A DNA stretch of 64,000 nucleotides from Diplolepis rosae (taxonomy: Eukaryota > Arthropoda > Insecta > Hymenoptera > Diplolepididae), in the NCBI GenBank assembly GCA_030998225.1, contig JAPYXD010000466.1, positions 5,807,001-5,871,000 on the forward strand, written 5' to 3'. Under the pieces are notes generated by a model, which ran no database searches, had not been told where the DNA came from, and saw nothing but the letters and a program-made list of their open reading frames with translations. Both the position numbers and the translations under genes were made by a program. The first letter of the stretch is position 1; every line of letters begins with the position of its first letter. Positions 46,713 through 58,600 of the stretch are shown here, piece by piece.

Positions 46713-49700
46713 GAAAATTCAATAAAATGGTTTATAATTTTCTGGAATCACAAGACAAAGTGGCATTGATTTTTACTGCGGTATAATTTTTCTATATATA
46801 AACAAGATTCAAATGATAATTTTCTCCAAAGAATACATAAATTTTAGTTATGATTGATACTAATAATATCGAACCATACGAAATGACCTTAAATTTCAAA
46901 CTACAGTCTGTTCCACAAGAAAAGGTACGCGTTTTCTCAGAAAGTTTCAAAGATTTTTATCCCTTTCTTTTATGTCCTGACTGTTCGTTCGAAAGGCTAC
47001 GGCGCAACCACCGATTCGTTTCAGTTTCGTTCGGAGTGTCAGATATTAAACAACATTAAGCTATAACTGCTATCTACTCTACACTTTATGAAGCGGTTTT
47101 TTTGTGCACCCATGCACGCGTACAACATCTTTCATACTCAGCTGCTGCCAAAATACGTAAAAAGTCTAAGCACTTCGTGCAAATGTGGTTGGAGCGGTAT
47201 AGGGGCCCAAAAACCATCGATGACCTGCCAGGGAAAGGACAGACGCGAGCAACGTCCAGTAAGGAGGATAAGATGATCGATGCACTGTTCAAGCGCAACC
47301 CAACTCTCCGGCTGCGTGAAGCCAAAGCTAAGTTAGCGGAGAAGGGACTACACATTTGTATAAACACCATAAGACGCAGAATAGCTGAGGTGAAAGTGCA
47401 GTACCGTCCCACGAGGCAGAAACCCCTGCTCTCAGAGGTTCACATGGAAAAACACTTGACACGGGCTACGGAAAATGTTGATGCCGATTGGTTCAATGTA
47501 CTTTTTTCGGATGAAGCGTCCTTTTGGGCATGGGTTCCCATAAAACGTGCGTGGTCAGCTGCTGGTGAGCGTTTCCTCCAGTGAACTGTTAAACACCCCA
47601 TAAAGATCCATGTTTCTACGAACATAGCCTTCTGAGATCTGCAGAGAAGATGTTTGGAGCCAACAATAAGGATTGGATCCTTCAAGAGGACAACGACCCC
47701 AAACATCGCAATCACCTCTGCACGTCCTGGAAAGCGAAAAATGGCATCACGACCTTGGACTGGCCTTCACATTCTCCTGATGCGAATCCAATAGAAAATG
47801 TGTGGAGTGTCGTGAAGAGGAAACTTGCAGGAAGGCGTGAATTCACCCTGAAGCAGCTCTCTCGACGAATTTAGGAGGTACGGCGCTCTCTATCTACGGA
47901 ATATGCCAAAAAACTAGTCGAGAGCATGCCCAGAAGGTGCCAGGCCATTATCCAGAACAACGGCGATTGAACGGTTTATTAGGTGAGTGTGCCCTAGTGC
48001 TTTAGGTGCACTGTTGTACGAAAAAAGAAAAATGAGGTTTTCTTCAAAACTTTCCGAGTAAACTCGTACCTTTTCTTGTGGAACAGACTGTACGCGCTAC
48101 AAATTGTACGTAGATTCATTTCATAAAATTATTTCATTTCTTACGTTGCAAATTTTCAAATTTAATTATGTAATTTACATTCACATTCTTCAAATTTTTT
48201 TAACTCAAAGATCAGTAAAAAATGAACACTGAAACAAAATCTGTAGCCCTTATTTCAAATTCAATTCAATTATGCATATTTTTAAAGAGAAACTTGCCTC
48301 TAGTTGTTGCTTATATTGCATTTCTTGTTGCTGCGCCACTTCCAGGTTTTGCTGAATCTGTAAATGAATAATATGAAAAATGAGTAGATGTATTAAGCTG
48401 TCACCACACACTTGTCAGATAAAGTTTGAACTAGGCCACAATTTAGCTCTCATTTAATGCTAATTTAATACCCTATTGCGCAATTTAATGCTTGCACTTT
48501 TTTTATAAAAAATTACGTTTGTGCTAGCTTAACGTTAAACTGCCACCACACACCATAAAACATGTTTAAAAAGTGAATGAGCCAATTCATTTGCATACTC
48601 TAATTTAATTCTGCTTAAAGAAACCATTAGAACCCGATAGAACCCTGTTAGAACATGGGTTTCTACTTGGGTGTAAACGGAGTTGTACACGGTTTTTGCA
48701 AATGGGTCCTGCCTCGGGTTTTATCCGGTCCTAAGAAGGGTTCTAAAGGGTTCAAAAGATTGTGCGCCAATCAGGTTCTAAGAACGACTATAAAGGGTTT
48801 TATCTGGGTTTTATGAGGGACCTGAAATTGTTCCACGTATATAAATTGCGCCCGGTAGAACGCTCGCCGCGTGTGGAAGAGCCCGGATTACTCGCGAGGC
48901 CGCGCGAGGCTCTTCAAAATTCCACAACTTCCGAATCAATGATCCAGCCATTTTGATTAAATCGTCATATTTTATAACAGACTTCAAAGAATCTAAATCC
49001 ACGAAAAAATAAAATTTCGAAAGGGGCTAAATTTGGAAAAAAAACGATTTTGCGTTTATTTCCTCACTTTTGTATGTTAAAAAATATTTAAACAATTTTT
49101 TCGCAACAATCTCTCTAAAGAAGAGTCAAAACCCTAATTTTCGTAATCTGGAAAATTTTTCGTGGGAACAATTGTTTTCAAGATAAACATCGACTGTCAA
49201 TTTAAAATGGAATGACCCATATAACATAATCTTCTCTGGGCTCGATACGATCTTTCAACATTTCGATGCCTCTCTTGTAATACGATTTATCAAGGCCTCC
49301 GAAATAGCTATTTGTTTCCCATTGAACCTCTTTATTTGATGGAAATCTGTGTCCCTGGAGCCATCTCTTAAAATTTGGGAACAGATAAAAGTCGCTGGGG
49401 GCCAGATCTGGATGATAAAGTGGGTGGGGAGGCAATTAGAATCGTAATTCATTGATTTTTGCCATCGTTTTTATCAATTTGTAAGCTAGTGCATTGCCTT
49501 TTAAAAACATACATTTTTTCTTCTATAAATAAGGCCGTTTTCTTGTGATTTCTTCTTTCAATCAATTTAATAATGCACAGCAATAGTTGCTGTTGATTGT
49601 TTTTGCTTTTTCCAAATAGTCGGTAAACAATATGCCACTGAAATCCCCAAAAAAGAAGCCATAACCTTTCCGGCCGATTGTTGTGTCTTTGCTCGCTTTG

Positions 49701-52700
49701 GTGCAGTTCCACCGGGTTTTACCCATTATGGAAAAAATTCCCCATAACATTTATCAAGCCACTGTTTCATCTTCACGATGTTTTTTTCCATTAGGAAACA
49801 CAAAATTAACTTTTTTCATTTTAATAAAAAAATCAAAACTTGTTCGCTTCTATCGTCTTTAACTTTGAAAGTAAACAATGAAATCGGCTCAACTTTTTTG
49901 ATAGCTGTCGTCTGAAAGATTGTACTTTAGGCTAGTCTCACAATGTGTCCTAAAATTCGTACATATCGTCGATGCCCGTACGTTCTGACGTTATTATGGT
50001 AAGTGTCGCATGTTTCGTTGATTCACGTTTTAGTGCGCTTTAGCGTGCGATTCCACATGCTACTGTTAGTAACAACGCGTTGATGACGTCAGAACGTATG
50101 CGCATCGACGATATGTACGAATCATAGGACACATTATGAGAACAGCCTCATGAGAAAATATGAAAATTGTGACGATAGTCGATTTTTCCACTAGAGGCGC
50201 TTTGATTTCTGCGCGAAAGTTTAACTGGTCTGAAATTAAATATTCAATAAAATAAAGAATAGTTTTAGAATTAATCATGAAAAATATCATTAGAAATAAA
50301 GTAGTGAGATTGGCATAGAATAAGAGCGATTTGACATAAAGAAATATATTGAATATGAATGCTGCATGATACCAGAACAGACAATATGTGTTTATGTGCC
50401 TCAGCCGCGGAAACTCGTTTTTCCGTTACAGCTGAGAGTAAAGCAATGTTGTATATTCCGTTACAGAGGAATGCAATGTAGAAATTGAACTGCGCATGCG
50501 CATTATAGTCTTACAGCGGAACGCAATCTATTTCTTATTCTTCTTCTTCTCACTTCTTCTTCGTACAGCGTACACAAGACCAATAAAATCAAAATGGCCG
50601 GGACTAGTCGCCAATTTGCGCCCGCTTCGTACAACTAGCGCAGCAAACAACTACAATAAGTACTAGATTAGATTCCAATGTACGCATAAAAACTCGTATT
50701 CGCACCACAGTCACATAAAATAGAATATGTGCCAATGCACACAATTCGGGACATTGCGAGACTCGCGACAATGCTCGCAGGACTTATCGCGCCTCGGATT
50801 CGTCTCGGCTTTGTCTCGACCTACGCCTCGACTTTGCCTCAGCTACGTCTCGGCTACGCCTTGACTATGCCTCACCTACGCCTTGGCTTCGATCTCCTGC
50901 GAACATTGTCGCTCGTCACGCAATCACCCTCATTGTGTGCCTAGGCACATAATATACTATTATTCTACAGTTAATAATTATGAGCGAAACATGACTAGCC
51001 TTTATAATATTTAGAATACGTCCTTTGCACAAAGAATTTATTATTTAATGACTTTTCTAAAAGAACTTAAGTGGAACATAAAACTGTTATCATATATGGG
51101 CATCGGGATGTCGCGACATAAAACTATTATAATCATTCTCCGACTAGCCAGGACACATTAATTATATTAGAATAAATAAATCGAATCTAAGTGTGACAGG
51201 TAGTTTACTTCTAAAAACGATAGTAATTTTTACGACGTAGATTTTATAAGAATTTTGTGTATGTTATACGTGACTCAAGGCTTGAGCGGCAGCCCTTGAT
51301 GCTGTGGTCCACGTGCATTTAAGAAGAAAAGTAGGGATATATAGAGATCTAGAACTTATGTTAATGAGTAGGGATTTATGATCAATACTATTGGCTAGTC
51401 GCACTAGTTCTAATTAGTGGGATGAAGCAAAAAGGGTGCGCAACTGCACATATAACGGTGCAGCTCGCGAGACTTCGTCGCTGAAGATCAGATTTTTTCT
51501 GACCTTGGAAACGATCGATCCACGCACGAAATCTTGACCGATCATTTTTTGTATCAACTTTGAGTTGATTGTAAACTTTAACGTTCATTATATGTATAAT
51601 AATCGAAGATTTAAATATACGTTTGTTTTACTTTTGTTATTTAAATAACTTTGAATTATTTAATTAACCACCTTACTTAACTAAAGTTGAATTTAATAGT
51701 TTTTCATTCTTTTTACAAAAAGTGTTGCCACTCAAGGTGAGGTGAGTTTCCATTCTTAAACATGGAGAGCTTACGTCCAGCCATCCGAGCTCAAAGGATT
51801 CAATTTTAAATAATCTAAATTTAAATTTACCGACAGTTCCCGCTCGAATTGACTCGGCGCGTCACAAAATTGTGACGATGGCCGATTTTGTCACAAGAGT
51901 GCGTTCTAAAATTAGCGGTAATATTTGAATTAAGAAACTTTAATGACACTGAAGACTTCCTTTACTAAGTAAAAGAATGAAAAGAATAAGAAAAAAAAAG
52001 ATTTAAATTCGAATAATTTAAGAAATATAGAATAGAGATAAACGAGATTGGCAAAACTAGAAACTAAGGAGCAATTCGACATGAAATAATATTATTCTGT
52101 AATAAGAATTTGAAGAATGGAGAATGAGAGTGATGAAATTGAATGGAATATAACAAGCTTTATTATTAGGTGCGCAACTAAGTTCCCGCTGTTTTTTTGA
52201 TGAAAATGCAACTTTACTGTGAAAAAATGATTACGAATGAATCATTCAAAGTATTGCCCATCGTTAGCTACAACTTTTGCCCATCTGTCTGGTACAGCTC
52301 GAATACCGTTACGGTAAAAGTGTTCATCTTTTAAGGCTATCCACGAATCCAGACATTTTTCGAAGTCTTCATATGAGCGGAACTGCTGATCAGCCAGACC
52401 ATGTGTCATAGACCGGAACAAGTAATAATCGGACGGCGCAATATCTGGGGAATACGGCGGGTGGGGTAGGACTTCCCATTTGAACGTTTCCAGGTAGGTT
52501 TTAACGGGTTTGGCAACGAGAGGCCGAGCGTTGTCATGCTGTAGAATCACTTTTTCGTGCCTTTGCTCGTATTGTGGCCGTTTTTCGCGCAGTGCTCGGC
52601 TCAAATGCATCAATTGCGTTCGATACCGTTCCCCAGTGATGGTTTCATTCGGTTTCAACAGCTCATAGTAAATAACATCAGCGTCTTCGAAGGTTTTTGG

Positions 52701-53600
52701 CCTTCCTTTACGCGGACGGTTGTCAACATCGAAATCACCGTCTTTGAAGCGACGGAACCAATCACGGCACGTTGTTTCACTTAGAGCAGCATCTCCGTAA
52801 ACTTTTTGGAGCTCTCGATGCGCTTAGGCCGCCGTTTGCTTCGAATGAAAGGAGGAGATCAACACTTCCCGCAAATGACGATTATTTGGCACAAAATCAG
52901 ACATTTTCACACAACCAAAAGTATATGACGCCAAAACAAAATCACTAATGTGTCAAAACAGTTTATTTACCATATGCCTAAGCTTGGTTCATGACGTTTT
53001 GGATATGTTAAAATCGATCAGCACTCACTTGCATAAGGCTTACTTTTGCGTCTTGATAAAATTTAAAGTTGTATTTTCATAGAAATAAGGTTTAATATTA
53101 GTTATTAGAATAATTCAATTCGGTTTCGTTTAGAACGGACCGGCGCGGCGGATTGTCGCGGTAGAAAACAGATAAGTAGTTGATAAAGACTCTTAAAATG
53201 TTAAGAGAGATTTTCTTTCATACGCCGTTAAATTTAACGATCTAAACTTCTAACGAATTTTGTGTTTAGGAAACATGACTTTAAGCTCATACCAAATCCC
53301 TCACACGTGCATTCAAAGAATTAAAGGTAGAGATGGTGATTCAGAGAAAATGTTAAAAATTAGGGATGAAAAATGCGTTTGATTGGCTTGTAATATTCTA
53401 ATTAATTAGTGGGGAAACGCAGTAAGGGTGGGCAACGGATTTTCATCAGCGAAGCGCGAGAGGGTGCATTGACGAAAGACCAGAAATAATCTGACGTTTT
53501 GATCGGTGGATCCGCACTGGATTCGATTATTTTTGTCGGTCTCTTTTTTACTCTTTGAACTTAGAGTTTTTTTCTGTAAAGGTTTAATTTTGGTTCTGAA

Positions 53601-53652
<52 letters not shown>

Positions 53653-53656
53653 TAAT

Positions 53657-53721
<65 letters not shown>

Positions 53722-55611
53722 AATATTTTCATTAAAGTAATCTTATAAATTACGTTTTATATTATTATTACCGTTTACGGATAAAAACAATATTAATTTT
53801 ATTTAACGAACATTTTTATTTACCGACATTTAACGCCAAAACGGCTCAGCGCGTCACAAAATGTAATTTGTGGTGCCTTCTCTGTGTCATACTACGGACT
53901 TATCGAACTCCCTAGTAGTAAAAATTAATAAATAAGATTTTTTATATTTATCAACATATAGCAGTGCCAGCTTAAACTTATAGCAAATACCATCTGATCA
54001 AATTTGACCCGATTCACGTGTGATACGACAATGAACCGATTTCAGAGCCGAATTTTCTCATTCACGCGTCGTTCACGCGTTACAAACAGCACGATCACTC
54101 GTTTCAATTCCTCCGTGTAGTTTTAAAATAAATTTGCACCTTAGTTTTTGTATCCTTATATATTAATTTCTCTTTATCTTCAATCTCTATTTGAATTAGT
54201 GATTCATTTTTATCCGTATCTCCTTTTTCTATTTGAATTAGTAAGGTGACAATAAAATAGTTCAGCGATGGGTTGTATGTTTGTATTCAGAAAAATTAAA
54301 TTAATTAAATTATAAAGTGTAGAACAAATACCTTGAGCCCTAGATAAATCGTAAACTGATATGATTTGAAGTTGGAAATTCATTCTAGTTATGACGGTAA
54401 GGCAATGGTTCAAAGGGTTATCTCGAGCAGGAAATTTCTGTATTTTTAGAATTAAGAAATAGCAATTTTTTGGTGTCTACTCCGGTACGCTGGTGATATG
54501 ACATAAAGTTAGCAACACCTCAGTTCAATCAGTTTGTTCAACAGATTTTCGTAATATTTCACTACTTGAATTATCACAACACGTATGTTCAGAAAATAAA
54601 AAAATATTATGACTTCCGCTTCATGGTATTTCGAGTCTTAAATAAGCCTTGAATTATGCTATGAAATTGAATCGGTTCTATCAGGTTGTTTAATTGATTT
54701 TCGTAATATTTCATAACGTTAAGATGGCACAGCACGTGTTATAAATGAAAAAAATGTAATGACTTCCGATCCATGGTGTTTCAAGTGCCTCAAATGAGCC
54801 TTAAATTATGCTATGGAAATGGATCGATTTTATCAGTTTTTTCAACGAATTTTCGTAATATTTCACTACTTGAATGCTATGGAAATGAATCAGTTCTTTC
54901 AGGTTGTTTAATTGATTTTCGTAATATTTCATATCGTTAAGCTAGCACAACACGTATGTTCAGAAAATTAAAAAATGGAATGACTTCCGATCCATGGTGT
55001 TTCAAGAGCCTTAAACTGTGGCATAGTTCAAAATTGTATGTGTTAAGGGCTTGTTTCGCCAGCTTAATACACCTAAAATTAGTGCTAGTATTAAAAATAT
55101 TAATATTGATTCTCGAAAAGTAGGGAGGAAAATATCTAAAACATACATACATTCACTTCCAATTGGGACTTATATTGAGCTTCTTGTTGTTGTGCAGCTT
55201 CTAGGGTTTGACGAAGTTGTTGTATTTTTAAAAGATTCTGTTGTCTTGCCATTCCTATTTCATCAAATTGAGGCCGCTGCTGACCTATCATTCCTCCACT
55301 CCCAGCTCCCACTTGCTGCGTACCAGGCATATTACCACCCTAAAGAAATCAACATCATAATATAGCATAGCATAGCAGTGACAGAGAATATTCTATGTAA
55401 ACATAAATAATTAACTCACCTGTAGATTTATTTGACCCTGAGGTCCCGAAGAAGGTGCTAAGTTTTGTTGTTGATTTGAAGTAACAACATTTTGGGTAAT
55501 TTGTCCACCTCCCATTGCCATTGTATTCGTTTGGGACATGAGAATTCCACCTTGAGAAATTCCAGTTGTTGGCATTCCACCTTGCATTGCATTTCCACCA
55601 GCAGCGCCTGC
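44945..55611 (-). CDS. MED25: MED25 exons 10-14: Gln/Gly-rich C-terminal tail with LxxLL box
   Basis: Exons 55611-55420, 55339-55157, 48357-48298, 45493-45374 and 45088-44945 encode a low-complexity tail with 'LGLRHLLQQ' (LxxLL). Exon 12 uses an apparent GC-AG intron (donor GCAAGT at 48297). The end of exon 11 ('[15 protein letters not shown]') and exon 12 ('[15 protein letters not shown]') are near-duplicates, suggesting internal duplication of a helical module. Confidence 0.85.
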
Positions 55612-58600
55612 CTGAAGGTAAAAAATAATTAATGAATTTAAAACCGTTAGATGATTGATTCTCAATCTTTTTATTTAAGAAAATATCTTACATACATTTA
55701 TAAGTTATTCAATTAAATGTTATGAGCAGTATTTGATTCATTTCCCTTACCTGTGTTTGATGACGTAAGGCCTGCGTATTTTTTTGCTGTTGTATCACCT
55801 TTCTAAGGCGATCTACAAAGCCGGATTGATCATTTGGTATGAAACCCAGAAATGACCTCTTTTCTGCTGTGTATAAAAGCAAAAGTACTTTTATGCCACA
55901 GGGCGGGGTTGAATTAAAATGGACGCAACCCGCCTACAAATAAAATGTATATAATTCAAGTCTAAGAATTTAAAGAAAATCAAACTTTTTCATAAGTTTC
56001 TTTGATTGAAAAAATTATTCAAAAAATCAGTATTAAGGACATGTCATTGACGTGACTTTATCCAATCCTTTCGTGCTTTGCATTCTTAAATTAATAACTC
56101 AAACGGGTTTTGCATAGCATATAAATGTAAAAAAAAGGTCAAGGTACGTTTACATGCTATGTAAAATCTATTTAAGTTATTAATTTAAGAATGGGAAGCA
56201 GGACAAAAATTGGATAAAGTCACGTCAATGACATGTCCTCAAGGCATTTCTATAAAACTCCTATAAATATCATAAAAATAAACACTTACGAATCCGGAAG
56301 ACATGACTTTAATCAGAGACTCGAGAGCATCGCAGGCCGATGGATAAAAACAGACAGATCTTGAATTTTTCAAATAAGCATTTCCGATTGTCCCTAAGAG
56401 CATTTTAGGCATTAATTGCATCAATAATTTCGGTGGCCAAGCATCAGTTTTCCTACAAAGAACAAAAAACAAGTTTCTCCTCAAATATGTTTTTATAAAT
56501 GTTTTAAAGTTTAAAATATACAATAAGGGAATGTCACTAACGTGACATTATCCAATACTTTCGATGCTTCCCATTCTTAAATTATTAACTCAAATGGATT
56601 TTCCACAGCATATAAACGTTCTTTGACATTTTTTTCACGCTAATATGCAATAAAAAATTAATTTAAGTAATTAATTTAAGAATGGGAAGCACGGAAAGTA
56701 ATGGATAAAATCACATCAATGACATGCCCTTAAGGGTATATATAAAATCATTTTTGAGTTGCTCCTCTTACAAATTTAAAGAAGATTGAGCTTTATTATC
56801 TGAAAGTGAAAAAAAATTAAAGTAGGTTTACTTATCGATTAATTTAAAAGCCAAAGAAAAACAATATACGCACAAATCCATTTCTCCTTCCTTTGGTTGA
56901 ATTGACACTTGGCAAGGCACATGTTTAGTCTGCTTTTGAGTATCGTTAGGATTTTTGTTCTTTTCAATCCATTCCAGAGTACCTTGCCAAATAATATGAC
57001 GTTCACCCATAACCATTTGCTGCCCGGCTCCAACGTTTCCCTAAAATTAAGAAAATATGTATCATTAAAATGAATTCAAGTGATAATAAACTATTTAATA
57101 TATTTTCGATTCGAAATTCTAAACAATTACAAGTCTTCCAAATTAGATTCCTCCAAATTAAAAAACATTGAATTCTTCATGTGTTAAAAATTTAAGAACC
57201 ATGAAGTCCATAAATTTTTAAATATAAATACCTTTAGTGTAATATTTTATTTAAATTTCAAAACCATTTAAAATAATTTTCTATTTTCAAAAATTAATAG
57301 TATATTATGTGCCTAGGCGCATAATGAGGGTTATTACGCGACAAGCGACAATGCTTGCAGGAGATCGAAGCCAAGGCATAGGTGAGACGAAGCCGAGGCG
57401 CGATCAGTCCTACGAGTATTTTATGCGAGTCTCGTAATTACCCGAATTGTGTGCATTGGCACGTATTCTATTTTATGTGACTTCGGTGCGTATACGAGTT
57501 TTTATGCGTACACTCGAATCTAATCTAGTATTCATCATGATTCTCGTCCATTGCACTTGATATTTCGCAACTAGTTCCGGCCATTTTGATTTTTTCGATC
57601 TTGTGTAGTAGTAGCGTATTGTAATAGACGCATGGGCAGTTCAAATGTACAAGGCTTTGTCAGTAATGTCAGTACGGTGCCAACGCTGTACGAAGAATAA
57701 GAAGATTACGCTCGGCTGTATGGTTGTAGGCGCATGCGCAGTTCAATTTTTACATTACATTCCTCTGTATCGTAATACACAACATTACGCTATTCTCAAC
57801 TGTAGCGTAAAAACGAGTTTACGCGCCGGAGGCATATAAAAGATAATTGTCTTCTATGGACAGTTTTTTAAAAAAATGACTTTCTTGTTTCTAATATTTT
57901 GATGTGAAATTCGAAAATTTTATTCCCAAGGTTTGAAATTTTGAAGATGGAAAATTTGTTAACTTTTACTTTTTTTTTTGAATTTCCATGAGAAAATTTA
58001 ATTGTTATGAATGTAACTAATCTCGTATGTTTAAATATTAAATGAATTAAAGTTTTATTTAATTTCCCACTTTTGATATTTACTTTTGTCAAGAAACGTT
58101 TAATCGAAAGTTACATTTATTTGTGAAAAAATCCTTGATTTCAGATTCTTTTGGGTAAATAAAAATTCTTAGAATTTAATTAAAGAGTTTCTTCAATATA
58201 ACTTATGCGAATTTCCATGGCTAAGAGATGATTTGCTTTTACGCAAAAAATTGAAGAAGAATATAAAACAAACTTGAGTTGGAGCATGAGTAGCTTGTGG
58301 AGCTCCGGAAGTTACAGACGCGGAAGCTTGGGAAGAGGCGACAGAGTGAGGACCTTGAGTTGGATTTGGTTGGTTAACACCGGAAACTGATAGCTGAGAG
58401 CCAGTCTGATTCTGGGACTGTTGATTTTGCATTCCCATTGAAGTCTGCTGCTGATTTTGCTGTTGGCTTTGCTGTTGCATCATCAATCTCATTTGCTGTT
58501 GCTGAGTTAATTGTTGCTGCTGCTGCTGCTGAGGATTCGCTCCCATTGTGTTGTTAGTGTTTCCTAAAATAAGATAAAGGCTTCTAATTTCTTTATCATT

